A stretch of 55,251 bases of DNA, from NCBI RefSeq assembly GCF_001612725.1, contig NZ_BDAZ01000065.1:1-55251 (forward strand), in the 5' to 3' direction. The stretch's first letter is position 1, and the number at the start of each line of letters is the position of its first letter. Under the pieces are notes generated by a model, which searched no databases, was not told the DNA's origin, and saw only the letters and a program-made list of their open reading frames with translations. This stretch comes from Nocardia anaemiae NBRC 100462 (GTDB lineage: Bacteria > Actinomycetota > Actinomycetes > Mycobacteriales > Mycobacteriaceae). Positions 42,995-51,592 of the stretch are shown piece after piece. A program made the translations under genes and the position numbers.

Positions 42995-43444
42995 TCAGTC
43001 CCCGCCACCCGCCCCCACCGCGAGTGCCGCCGTGACAACGACGGATAACGGTGGGAGCGTGTCGCCGCGACTCGGTGGGTTGACCCAGAAGCACCCTTCC
43101 CGGGTCCACCGCCCGAGCCCGGTCGGCAACATCACGGCACTGCCGATGGCCGGAATGCCTATATCGAGACGGTTCAGCACCTCCAATACCTGTGCGCCCG
43201 GCCGACTGTCCGGCGCGGCGAGGAAGCTCCAGCGGATCTGCCTGGCCAGCATGGGGCCCCTCGTCCCCTGCTGTTCCATTGCGGCCCTGACCTTTTCGGC
43301 CCGAGTCGTCGGCAGATGGACAACGCATACCCGGCCGGTGATGGGCAGCATCACGAACCCGCCGCGTTCGGTGACCGGCAATCCGAACTCGTGCCGGTAG
43401 TAGGCCACCCAATCGTCGACTGTTCTGAGTTTCTCCACATTCAC
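42995..43444 (-). CDS. Small protein with weak Prim-Pol-like resemblance
   Basis: The 149-residue protein shows spaced elements similar to the N-terminal primase-polymerase-like domain of actinobacterial proteins: GGFVMLPITGRVCVVHLP, IRWSFLAAPDSRP, IGSAVMLPTGLG and CFWVNPPSRGDTLPPL. It is too short for a working polymerase and I see no catalytic DxD. GTG 43444 has AAGGAG 6 nt upstream. It diverges from the XRE-TPR regulator gene, and such divergent pairs of a regulator and a small partner are common. The function is unknown; the family hint is weak. Confidence 0.45.
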   Translation of the reverse strand: MNVEKLRTVDDWVAYYRHEFGLPVTERGGFVMLPITGRVCVVHLPTTRAEKVRAAMEQQGTRGPMLARQIRWSFLAAPDSRPGAQVLEVLNRLDIGIPAIGSAVMLPTGLGRWTREGCFWVNPPSRGDTLPPLSVVVTAALAVGAGGGD

Positions 43445-43623
43445 GGCCAACTCCTTGCCTCCTCGGTCCAAGGGTCCTGTGCCGGATGGCGATTCGGGAA
43501 TTGCCCACCCGCCCGCCTTCCACTGCCTTTCCGCTGCCTCTGATAGCCGAATGCTTTTGCCTGTGGCCGCACTCACAAACCGCTCGTACTCTGAGAAGGA
43601 GTTCGTTCGGAAGGGATGCCATC

Positions 43624-45018
43624 GTGGTCCGGCAGTGGTCAGGTAAGGAGGCCCGTGCCCTTCGCGATGCCAGGCGGATGAGTATCCGGGAGTTCGCGGC
43701 ACATCTGGGAGTGCACGAGCGGCTGGTATCGAAGTGGGAGGCCGGTGGCGCGCGGGTCCATCCGCGTCCGGTCAATCAAGCCGCCCTCGATACCTCCCTG
43801 GCCAGGTCCGACGAGGTTGTGCGGGCACGGTTCGCGGCCATGATCGATCAGCCCGTATTCGATCGACCGACCGCGCCCGGATTCGACAGGCGGGCCGATG
43901 CCTCGGCCCGCGCCAACTATTCCAGTGACGCGGACCTTTTGGCTCTCATAGACGCCGGTGCGATGAGAGGTGATGCGTTAGCGGCGATTTCGGAGAGGGA
44001 TCTGATTATGGCGGCTGCCCACGAGGCGAGCGAGCACGCCGGCCGGGCCGAGAGCACCAATGTGGGCGCCACCACGTTGGAACAGCTCGATGCTGATGTC
44101 ACGCGCATCGCGAATGAATATGTGCACATCCCGCCGGTACCGATGATGGTGGAGATGCTGCGAGTGCGACGCCGGGTCTACCGGCTGTTGGAGGGGCATC
44201 AGCGCCCCGCCGATACCAGCCATCTGTATCTGCTGGCGGGCACGCTGTCGGGATTGCTCGCCAATGCGAGCACCGACCTCGGCTATCTCGATGCCGCCGG
44301 TGAGCAGATCAGAGCGGCCTGGGCCTATTCCGAATTGTGTGGTCACAACGGGTTGCGCGCCTGGACCCGCGGCATGCACGCGCTGATCGAATACTGGTCC
44401 GATCGGCCGCGCCGGGGAGTGCTGCTGGCGCAGAGCGGGCAGGAGTTCGCCGAATCGGCCACGGCCAAGGTTCGACTATTGAACATCGAGGCCAGGATCT
44501 GGTCCCGGTTGGGCAGTGACGCCGATGCCGACCGCTGCATTCGGGCCGCCGAGGATGCCCGCGAGGCGGCCGATACCGACTCGCTGCACGACGAGGTCGG
44601 CGGCGTCTTCGGCTTCAACGAGGCCAAGGCCCATTACTACGCGGGTGCGACCTATATCCATCTCGGTCAGGCCGAACCCGCATTGGCCGCGACCCAACAG
44701 GCCATCGAGTTGTATGCGAACGGTCCGTCCGAGCGGCGCTCCTACGGCACGGAGGCGATGGCCCGGGTCGACAGCGCCGCGGCGCATCTGATCAATGGCA
44801 GCCTCGACGGTGCGTCCGCCGCCCTGCTTCCGGTGCTCGGCCTCGTCGAGGACAAACGCATCGCGCAACTGGAGGAACGGCTCATCGGGCTGCGGCGGCG
44901 GATCGCCGGACCGCAGTTCCGCGACGCCGTCGAGGCGCGGTTACTCGATGAGAAAATCGAGGAGTTCTGCGGATCCACTGCGGCCAAAGGCATCCCGCCG
45001 GGGAATTCGTCGTCGTAA
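43624..45018 (+). CDS. XRE-family regulator with TPR-like C-terminal domain
   Basis: The 464-residue protein has an N-terminal XRE helix-turn-helix (about residues 5-60: KEARALRDARRMSIREFAAH, then LVSKWEAGG). A long helical region of TPR-like repeats follows to about residue 440 (AHYYAGATYIHLGQAEPAL, TDLGYLDAAGEQIRAAWAY). Such proteins sense a small molecule or peptide through the TPR part. GTG 43624 has AAGGGA 7 nt upstream; a longer reading to 43486 would add a poor, low-quality N-terminus. It diverges from the Prim-Pol-like gene and is followed by a very long hairpin. Confidence 0.85.
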   Translation: MVRQWSGKEARALRDARRMSIREFAAHLGVHERLVSKWEAGGARVHPRPVNQAALDTSLARSDEVVRARFAAMIDQPVFDRPTAPGFDRRADASARANYSSDADLLALIDAGAMRGDALAAISERDLIMAAAHEASEHAGRAESTNVGATTLEQLDADVTRIANEYVHIPPVPMMVEMLRVRRRVYRLLEGHQRPADTSHLYLLAGTLSGLLANASTDLGYLDAAGEQIRAAWAYSELCGHNGLRAWTRGMHALIEYWSDRPRRGVLLAQSGQEFAESATAKVRLLNIEARIWSRLGSDADADRCIRAAEDAREAADTDSLHDEVGGVFGFNEAKAHYYAGATYIHLGQAEPALAATQQAIELYANGPSERRSYGTEAMARVDSAAAHLINGSLDGASAALLPVLGLVEDKRIAQLEERLIGLRRRIAGPQFRDAVEARLLDEKIEEFCGSTAAKGIPPGNSSS

Positions 45019-45090
45019 TTCGAGCGCACTGGATCTCGCTGCGGCTACAAGCACTCTCGACCACAACGGAGCGAGACTTACGAGCGACCC

Positions 45091-45185
45091 GTTCGCGGCC
45101 CGTCTCGCGTCCGAGTCGTCGAAGCGCATGCGCCGCAGGCGCGAGTCTCGACGGCTCGGACGCGAGACACCAGGGGGCCGCGAAC
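45091..45185. repeat. Very long stem-loop between the XRE gene and aspC
   Basis: Inner arms GTCTCGCGTCCGAGTCGTCG-A (45102-45122) and TCGACGGCTCGGACGCGAGA-C (45148-45168) pair over 21 bp with one mismatch. Outer arms GTTCGCGGCCC (45091-45101) and GGGCCGCGAAC (45175-45185) add 11 perfect pairs across a 6-nt bulge. The loop contains the palindrome GCGCATGCGC. It may be the terminator of the XRE gene or a mobile palindromic element. Confidence 0.85.
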
Positions 45186-45231
45186 ACGCCGCGGCCACGC
45201 GGCCAAAAATACAGATGGCACCATAGGCAAG

Positions 45232-46479
45232 GTGAGTCCTAGCCATTTACCGCACCATCCGCCGCGCGTGCTGGAGCAATCCACGAAGCTGCAGAACGTC
45301 CTCTACGAAATTCGTGGACCGGTGGGCGCGCATGCGGCACGGCTGGAGGCGGAGGGGCATCGCATCCTCAAGCTGAATATCGGCAACCCTGCGCCGTTCG
45401 GATTCGAGGCGCCCGATGTGATCATGCGCGACATCATCGCCGCACTGCCGTATGCCCAGGGCTATTCCGAATCCAAGGGCATCCTCTCGGCCCGGCGCGC
45501 CATCGTGACCCGGTATGAGCTGGTTCCCGGCTTTCCCGAACTCGATGTCGACGACGTCTACCTGGGCAACGGCGTCTCCGAGCTGATCACCATCACCATG
45601 CAGGCGCTGCTCGACAACGGTGACGAGGTGCTGATCCCGGCCCCGGATTATCCGCTGTGGACGGCCATGACCAGCCTGGCCGGGGGCACCCCGGTGCACT
45701 ACCTGTGTGACGAATCCAACGGTTGGCAGCCCGATATCGCCGATATCGAATCGAAGATCACCGCCAAGACCAAGGCGCTGCTGGTCATCAACCCGAACAA
45801 CCCGACCGGCGCGGTGTACTCCACCGAGGTGTTGCAGCAGCTGGTCGACCTGGCGCGCAAGCATCAGCTGCTGCTGCTGGCCGACGAGATCTACGACAAG
45901 ATCCTCTACGACGATGCCAAGCACATCTCGCTGGCGACGCTCGCGCCCGATCTGCTCTGTCTGACCTTCAACGGACTCTCCAAGGCCTACCGGGTCGCGG
46001 GCTACCGCTCCGGCTGGTTGGCGATCACCGGACCCAAGGAGCATGCGGCCGGTTTCCTCGAGGGCATCGATCTGCTCGCCTCGACCAGGCTTTGCCCGAA
46101 TGTGCCTGCGCAGCATGCGATTCAGGTGGCACTGGGCGGACATCAGAGCATCGAGGATCTGATCCTGCCCGGCGGGCGACTACTCGAGCAGCGCGATGTG
46201 GCGTGGGAGCGGCTGAATATGATCCCGGGCGTTTCCTGTGTGAAGCCGAAGGGTGCGCTCTACGCGTTCCCGAAGTTGGATCCGAACGTCTATGAAATCC
46301 ACGATGATTCGAAGCTGATCCTGGATCTGCTGCTGCAGGAGAAGATCTTGATGGTGCAGGGCACCGGATTCAATTGGCCGAATCATGATCATCTGCGGAT
46401 CGTCACGCTGCCGTGGGCACGGGATCTCGCGGTGGCCATCGAGCGCTTCGGGAACTTCTTGTCGAGTTACCGGCAGTAG
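45232..46479 (+). CDS. aspC: PLP-dependent aminotransferase (AspC/AlaA type)
   Basis: The 415-residue fold-type I aminotransferase has the PLP lysine Lys251 in GLSKAYRVAGYRSGW. The cofactor residues lie in INPNNPTG, LADEIYDKILYDD and the NGVSELI loop, and the substrate-carboxylate Arg in HDHLRIVTLPW. It matches Rv0337c and is close to E. coli AlaA, so alanine/glutamate transamination is as likely as aspartate. GTG 45232 is the first in frame, with a weak GGCAAG upstream; a GTG 12 codons later is possible. The next gene on the strand is 408 bp away. Confidence 0.9.
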   Translation: MSPSHLPHHPPRVLEQSTKLQNVLYEIRGPVGAHAARLEAEGHRILKLNIGNPAPFGFEAPDVIMRDIIAALPYAQGYSESKGILSARRAIVTRYELVPGFPELDVDDVYLGNGVSELITITMQALLDNGDEVLIPAPDYPLWTAMTSLAGGTPVHYLCDESNGWQPDIADIESKITAKTKALLVINPNNPTGAVYSTEVLQQLVDLARKHQLLLLADEIYDKILYDDAKHISLATLAPDLLCLTFNGLSKAYRVAGYRSGWLAITGPKEHAAGFLEGIDLLASTRLCPNVPAQHAIQVALGGHQSIEDLILPGGRLLEQRDVAWERLNMIPGVSCVKPKGALYAFPKLDPNVYEIHDDSKLILDLLLQEKILMVQGTGFNWPNHDHLRIVTLPWARDLAVAIERFGNFLSSYRQ

Positions 46480-46579
46480 CGGGCTGGGCGGTCCGATCTT
46501 CGGCGCCAGCGTGTGCTGGGCTACCGGATCGCCCTGCTTCTGGGGCCGAAACATACCCTGCGTACGGATATTCAAGAGT

Positions 46580-46602
46580 TTTAGTTACTAGCTAGCGCTA
46601 AA
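46580..46602. promoter_or_regulatory. AT-rich nested dyad, possible operator
   Basis: TTTAG and CTAAA flank the palindrome CTAGCTAG. It lies in the most AT-rich patch of the leader, 285 bp before the YibE/F start. Confidence 0.4.
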
Positions 46603-46686
46603 CGAGACTTTTTGTGTACAGTGTCTCTTGGCACTTCGAGTGCCCGGTCAAGTTGTCTACCCCCCCTGGACAACCTGACCTCGGGT

Positions 46687-46697
46687 TAGGCTGCCTA
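46687..46697. promoter_or_regulatory. TAGGCTGCCTA palindrome, DtxR/IdeR-like half-sites
   Basis: The element reads GGTTAGGCT-GCCTACC with a perfect 11-bp palindrome at its core. It resembles metal-regulator (IdeR/DtxR type) boxes, but the spacing is one base short, so binding is uncertain. Confidence 0.3.
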
Positions 46698-46718
46698 CCC
46701 CCCTGGGCGCCGACCTGC

Positions 46719-46753
46719 GGGCGGCGGAGACATCCCCCTGCTCTCCGCCGCCC
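46719..46753 (+). terminator. Hairpin, aspC terminator or attenuator
   Basis: Perfect 12-bp arms GGGCGGCGGAGA and TCTCCGCCGCCC (46742-46753) enclose an 11-nt loop, 240 bp after aspC and 134 bp before the YibE/F start. Confidence 0.65.
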
Positions 46754-46887
46754 CCTCCCGATCTTCCATTCGGAACCTTTCCTGACTCCGCGTCGGTCAC
46801 TGTCGGTCCGTGAATCCGATCTTGAAAATGAAATCCTTTAAGCTCGCACCCTGGACTACAGACGAAAAGGTAGGAGTCCGGTGAGCC

Positions 46888-48480
46888 ATGAGTGATCATC
46901 ACCATCACCACGACCATTCCGGCCCCATCGCGATCGGCGCGACCGCGGCCCGTGTCGTCGTCGGGCTGCTCGCGGCGATCGGAGTCGTGGTCGTGATCGC
47001 CGCCATCGTGCTGTGGCCGAGCAGTCAGCACATCGATATTCCGCTGCCGATGCAGAACGCGGGCGGTGGCGCGGTACAGACCGAGGCCGGAACCGTGGTG
47101 ATGCAGGACCTCGGCGCCTGCGGCAGCAGTTCGATCGGCAAGGTGTTCATCGATAAGCCCGAGCAGCCGCGTGCCGCCGGATATACCTGTCAGCGCAGTC
47201 TGATCAGCATCGATTCGGGTCCGCACAAGGGCAATCACACCCTGTTCGAAATTGCGCCCGGCCCAGGCCAACCCGATCTGCACGCCGGTGATCACATCCG
47301 GATCGTGCGGCAGACCGATCCGAGCGGGATGCCGCTGTACTCGTTCGAGGACTATTCGCGCGGGCTGCCGTTGATGCTGATCGTGCTGGCCTTCGTCGTC
47401 GTGGTGATCGTGGTGGCGCGCTGGCGCGGATTGCGGGCACTGCTCGGGCTGATCTTCGCCTTCGCGGTGCTCGTGCTGTTCATGCTGCCCGCACTGTTGG
47501 ACGGCAAGCCCGCCATTCCGGTCGCGCTGGTCGCGGGTGCGATGATCCTGTATGCCGTGCTGTATCTCGCGCACGGGGTGAATCTGCGCACCAGTTCGGC
47601 GTTGCTCGGCACTCTGACCTCGATGATCGTCGCGGCGGTGCTGTCCTGGGTCGCCATCGAGATCACCCATCTGACCGGGCTGTCCGAGGAACAGAACACC
47701 AATGTCGCCACCTACATTCAGCACGTCAGCATTACCGGTCTGCTGCTGGCCGGCTTCATCATCGGTTCGCTCGGTGTGCTCAACGACGTCACCATCACCC
47801 AGGCCTCGGCCGCCTTCGAACTCGCCGCCATCGACCAATCCGCCTCGCGCCGCGAGGTTTTCGCCGCCGCCATGCGCGTCGGCCGGGACCACATCGCGAG
47901 CACGGTCTACACCCTGGTGTTGGCCTATGCCGGTGGCGCGCTGCCGCTGCTGCTGCTGTTCAGCGTCGCTGGCCGCTCCATCCGGGACGTGCTGACCGGT
48001 GACGCGGTCGCCATCGAAATCGCTCGCTCCTCCGTCGGCGGTATCGCGCTGGCCCTTTCGGTCCCGTTGACCACCGCCATCGCCGTCATGCTCGCCCGCC
48101 CCTTCGGTCACAAGCCCGAACCCGCGGCCCCCGCCAGGCACTCGCGTCATGCGAGGTCCGAGTCGTCGGCAGCGGCCCGGCGCTCCGGCGGTCCGGCCAA
48201 GCGGTCCAGCGGCGCAGTGGCCACCGATACGAGCAATACCGGACGCCGACGGATATCGGATCAATCCCGGGACAACGAGGCGGGCACCGGCTCACACCGC
48301 CAGGTCAGCTGGGACGATCGAGCCTCCAATCCCCGTGCATACGACCGTAATCGCGGCTACCGCAGCGCTGATCCACAAGAGTACGAATCCGATTACGAGA
48401 CCGGCCACCGCGGCTACCGCCGCCCGGATCCTCGCGGATACGAGAGCACGGGGGACGACGAGGGTCCCGCCCCTCGATAA
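46888..48480 (+). CDS. YibE/F-family membrane protein with His-rich N-terminus
   Basis: The 530-residue protein opens MSDHHHHHDHSG, a natural run of histidines. One TM helix (VVVGLLAAIGVVVVIAAIVL) and an extracytoplasmic domain of about 105 residues follow. Then come seven or so TM helices carrying the YibE/F core (SALLGTLTSMIVAAVLSW, GVLNDVTITQASA). The C-terminal 100 residues are disordered and Arg/Gly/Tyr-rich, with repeated GYR-x-DP-x-YES. The family function is unknown; the His cluster suggests metal binding. ATG 46888 is preceded by AGGAG 11 nt away, inside a possible stem. Confidence 0.85.
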   Translation: MSDHHHHHDHSGPIAIGATAARVVVGLLAAIGVVVVIAAIVLWPSSQHIDIPLPMQNAGGGAVQTEAGTVVMQDLGACGSSSIGKVFIDKPEQPRAAGYTCQRSLISIDSGPHKGNHTLFEIAPGPGQPDLHAGDHIRIVRQTDPSGMPLYSFEDYSRGLPLMLIVLAFVVVVIVVARWRGLRALLGLIFAFAVLVLFMLPALLDGKPAIPVALVAGAMILYAVLYLAHGVNLRTSSALLGTLTSMIVAAVLSWVAIEITHLTGLSEEQNTNVATYIQHVSITGLLLAGFIIGSLGVLNDVTITQASAAFELAAIDQSASRREVFAAAMRVGRDHIASTVYTLVLAYAGGALPLLLLFSVAGRSIRDVLTGDAVAIEIARSSVGGIALALSVPLTTAIAVMLARPFGHKPEPAAPARHSRHARSESSAAARRSGGPAKRSSGAVATDTSNTGRRRISDQSRDNEAGTGSHRQVSWDDRASNPRAYDRNRGYRSADPQEYESDYETGHRGYRRPDPRGYESTGDDEGPAPR

Positions 48481-48644
48481 CTGCCGCAGTGCTCAGCTGG
48501 TGCCGTGTCCAGATAGCTTCTGCCGTATCGCCGCTCGGCCCGGGGTCCGTCGAACGTAGTTGAATGGTGGTCGCCTACGACGAAGTCGACCGCCATATCA
48601 CTACGCTCGGCGAGCTGCTGGAGGCGGATAGGGCGGCAACCAGC

Positions 48645-49979
48645 TCAGCGCGGTCCCGGCGGTGGGAATGGAAAGACCTCGGGTGGAATCGTCGGCACCA
48701 CGATCGGCGGTAGGCCTGGTACGACAATGGTATTCGGGCCGGGTGTGGGCGGGGCCTCGGATGTTGTAGTGCGGCGCACGGGCGGCGGTGCGGCCACCGA
48801 CTCGCTGGACTCGGTGGTGCTGGCGGGGGCGACGGCGATCTGCGGGTCCAAGGTGGTGGTGCGCGGCGGGTTGGTCGGGGAGACCGAGGTGGGGCGGTCA
48901 CTGCTCTGTGAATCGCGCGTGAGAACCTGTGGACCGTAACCGAGTCCGAGTCCGATCGCCGCGACCACAGCCAGCGCGCTGACGGTCAGCACCGCACCAT
49001 TGATCTCCCGCTTGCCACGGCGCCGCTTGGCCGGTGCGGATAGCCAGGCGGGTGAGAGGTCATCATCATCGAGCAGCGCATCGGCGGCGGGCGCGTGCCG
49101 CTGCGGGGTCTGCACGACCGTGCGAACCGGACGCGCCATCAGTGCGGCACCGCGGGTGACCACCGTCTCCGGGCTGTCCGGAACGATGACCGGCACCCCC
49201 ATCCACCGCTCGAGGACCTTGGCGATCAGCGGAATTCGCGCGCAACCGCCGATCGCGAGCACACCGTGCACCGGACGATCCGAGCGCACGATGACATCGC
49301 GCGCCATCCGCGCCGACGATTCGATCGCCAGCATGATCAGGGCTTCGAATTTCTCCTGGGCCAGTAGCACCAGCCCTTGTTCGCTCGGCAGGGCCACCGC
49401 GGTATTCGAGGACAATTGCTCCTTGGCCTCGCGGCACAGCGCGTCCAGCGCGGCCAGCCCCGCCGAGTCCGGCGGATGCGCGATCCGGCCCGAGGCGATC
49501 TGCTGTTCGCGGATCAGCGAATCCAGATAGTCGCCGCTGATATCGCTGGTGCGTTCGCTGTGGCGGATCTCCCGGGTCTGGGTGTCGACGACGCTGACCG
49601 TCAGTCCGGAGCTGCCGAGGTCGTAGACGACGAGTGAGGAGATGCCGCGGATATCCCCGGTGGCCTGGGCGAATTCGACCGCCGCGATAATTTCGGGCAC
49701 CAGTTCGTAATTGGTGAGCTGCTGGCGCGCCATGGCCGCGCGCAGCGCCTTGGCATGCTGCTCACTGCGGTAGGCGATCGCGGTGGCCGCGATGCCGGGC
49801 ATGGCTTCCAGCGTCACGCCGATCGCCTCGGCGGCCAGTTCCTCTACCTGCTGCTCGACAACCGGAATGGTCTGTAGATCGAAGGAATGCGGGCCGATGG
49901 GGCCGTGGGGGCTCGCGGTGTGTGGTCGCGCCATTCGGACGGCGCCGGCCCCCACCGAAACTCCCAGAACCGAACTCAT
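48645..49979 (-). CDS. Hsp70-like actin-fold protein with TM helix and Pro-rich tail
   Basis: The protein of about 444 residues has an N-terminal actin/Hsp70-like ATPase-type domain (SLVVYDLGSSGLTVSVVD, VLAIGGCARIPLIAKVLE). One TM helix near residue 330 (VLTVSALAVVAAIGLGLGYG) and a Ser/Thr/Pro-rich exported tail follow. The first phosphate loop (DLGTT-like) near the N-terminus is degenerate (LGVSVGAGAV), and no substrate-binding domain is present. It is therefore an Hsp70 relative rather than a chaperone. Single-pass actin-fold proteins with extracellular tails occur in actinobacteria; the role is unknown. ATG 49979 gives a natural start; GTG 50000 is an alternative. Confidence 0.75.
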   Translation of the reverse strand: MSSVLGVSVGAGAVRMARPHTASPHGPIGPHSFDLQTIPVVEQQVEELAAEAIGVTLEAMPGIAATAIAYRSEQHAKALRAAMARQQLTNYELVPEIIAAVEFAQATGDIRGISSLVVYDLGSSGLTVSVVDTQTREIRHSERTSDISGDYLDSLIREQQIASGRIAHPPDSAGLAALDALCREAKEQLSSNTAVALPSEQGLVLLAQEKFEALIMLAIESSARMARDVIVRSDRPVHGVLAIGGCARIPLIAKVLERWMGVPVIVPDSPETVVTRGAALMARPVRTVVQTPQRHAPAADALLDDDDLSPAWLSAPAKRRRGKREINGAVLTVSALAVVAAIGLGLGYGPQVLTRDSQSSDRPTSVSPTNPPRTTTLDPQIAVAPASTTESSESVAAPPPVRRTTTSEAPPTPGPNTIVVPGLPPIVVPTIPPEVFPFPPPGPR

Positions 49980-50119
49980 CAGCTGCCCATCCCGTTTCAC
50001 ACATCACGACATGCGAGCCTGCGCCGCCCGCCGGTGGATCGGCCCGCTCCCGGGACCCTACCGTCGACGTCCGACAGACCCGAAGGCAGGAGCTGATCGT
50101 CCCCACGTCGCAGGCAACT

Positions 50120-51442
50120 CTACGGTGTGCCGAGTCCGGCGTACACCCATCCGGCGGCTCTCCAGGTGGCACGATTGAGACAGTTCCGGCCGTCGATGAT
50201 CGACCGTTTGCGAACCACCGAGTCGAGGTCTTGCGGACGCAATGTGACGAATTCGTCCCACTCGGTCAGCACCAGTACTACATCGGCGCGATCGCAGGCC
50301 TCGGTCACCGAGGTCGCGTAATTCAAGGTGGGGAAGACCCGTCGCGAATTCTCCGCCGCCTTAGGGTCGTACACCGTCACCACCGCGCCGTGCAGTTGGA
50401 TCATCCCGGCCACATTGAGCGCGGGCGAGTCACGCACATCGTCGGATTCGGGTTTGAAGGCCGCACCGAGCACCGCCACATTGGCGCCGAGCAGCGATCC
50501 GCCACAGGCCCGCGCGGCCATATCGACCATCTTGGTGCGGCGGCGCATATTGATGTTGTCGACCTCGCGCAAGAAGGCCACCGCGTGATCGGCGCCGAGT
50601 TCGCCAGAGCGCGCCATGAACGCGCGGATGTCCTTGGGTAGGCAGCCGCCGCCGAAACCCAGTCCGGCATTGAGGAATCGGCGGCCGATGCGCGCGTCGT
50701 AGCCGAGCGCGTCGGCCAGCATGGTCACATCGGCGCCGGTCGCCTCGCAGACCTCGGAGACCGCGTTGATGAAGGAAATCTTGGTCGCCAGAAAGGCATT
50801 CGCGGAGACCTTGACCAATTCGGCGGTGGCCAAGTCGGTCAGCAGGAACGGCACCTCGGCCGCGATCAGGTCCGCGTAGATCTCGCGCACCAATTCTTCC
50901 ACCCAGTCCGCGCTTTCACGTTCGCGGTCGACGCCGAGTACCAGCCGGTCCGGGCGCAGCGTGTCCTTCACCGCGAAACCCTCGCGCAGGAACTCCGGAT
51001 TCCAGGCCACTTCGACCTCGGCATCGGTGAGCGCGCGGGCCCGCGCACCCAGTGCCGCGGCGGTCCCCACCGGCACCGTCGACTTTCCGACGATCACCGA
51101 TGGCCGCTCCAGCAACGGCGCGAGCGTATCCACCACGGCGTGCACGTATTTCAGGTCCGCGGCGTACTCGCCCTTCTTCTGCGGTGTGCCGACACCGAGG
51201 AAATGCACCTGGGCATGGTCGGCGGCCTCCGCATACGAGGTGGTGAACCGCAGCCGACCGGCGTCCAGGTTCCGGCGCAGCACCTCCTCGAGCCCGGGTT
51301 CGTAGAACGGCACCACGCCATCGGACAGCTTCGCGACCTTGCCCGGATCGATATCCACGCCGATCACATCGTGTCCGAGGTCGGCCATGCACGCCGCGTG
51401 CGTGGCCCCGAGGTACCCGGTTCCGAAGACTGTGCATCGCAT
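50120..51442 (-). CDS. udgA: UDP-glucose 6-dehydrogenase
   Basis: The 440-residue NAD-dependent enzyme oxidises UDP-glucose to UDP-glucuronate in two steps. It has the Rossmann start MRCTVFGTGYLGATHA, GKSTVPVGTA, WNPEFLREGFAV and the catalytic Cys267 in GFGGGCLPKD. NINMRRRTKMV and GAAFKPESDDVRDSPAL follow. It matches Rv0322, which in M. tuberculosis is next to dcd; here dcd lies 7.4 kb away. UDP-glucuronate could feed polysaccharide or glycolipid synthesis. ATG 51442 faces the YdcF-like gene. Confidence 0.93.
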   Translation of the reverse strand: MRCTVFGTGYLGATHAACMADLGHDVIGVDIDPGKVAKLSDGVVPFYEPGLEEVLRRNLDAGRLRFTTSYAEAADHAQVHFLGVGTPQKKGEYAADLKYVHAVVDTLAPLLERPSVIVGKSTVPVGTAAALGARARALTDAEVEVAWNPEFLREGFAVKDTLRPDRLVLGVDRERESADWVEELVREIYADLIAAEVPFLLTDLATAELVKVSANAFLATKISFINAVSEVCEATGADVTMLADALGYDARIGRRFLNAGLGFGGGCLPKDIRAFMARSGELGADHAVAFLREVDNINMRRRTKMVDMAARACGGSLLGANVAVLGAAFKPESDDVRDSPALNVAGMIQLHGAVVTVYDPKAAENSRRVFPTLNYATSVTEACDRADVVLVLTEWDEFVTLRPQDLDSVVRKRSIIDGRNCLNRATWRAAGWVYAGLGTP

Positions 51443-51592
51443 GATCGATTGATAAGTCCCGCCGATGGCCGTCCCACGTCAGCGAGGCAAGGGTCTCGGC
51501 AACAGCAGATGTACAGGTGGCGACACGAATTGCGGATAGCCTTGCTGACCTGCGCAAAACCCTCCGATGACGGCCTGGTTACCATCGATCCC

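Larger units (their letters stand above)
46480..46887 (+). other. Structured leader/intergenic region before the YibE/F gene
   Basis: I see no gene here. The stretch contains an AT-rich nested dyad (46580-46602), an inverted repeat GGTCAAGTTGTC/GACAACCTGACC (46646-46680, one mismatch), the small palindrome TAGGCTGCCTA (46687-46697), a perfect hairpin (46719-46753) and a stem covering the start region of the YibE/F gene (AGTCCGGTGAGC pairing back to GCTC..ACC..GGACT). Confidence 0.6.

Noticed and set aside
46687..46697. Full IdeR box upstream of the YibE/F gene
   Set aside because: Compared with the 19-bp IdeR consensus, the right half is shifted by one base and the outer positions do not match, so it is reported only as a weak resemblance.
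46657..48264. A 535-residue minus-strand frame opposite the YibE/F gene
   Set aside because: Asp/Gly/Gln/His-rich translation without domains; the plus strand has family motifs and TM helices.
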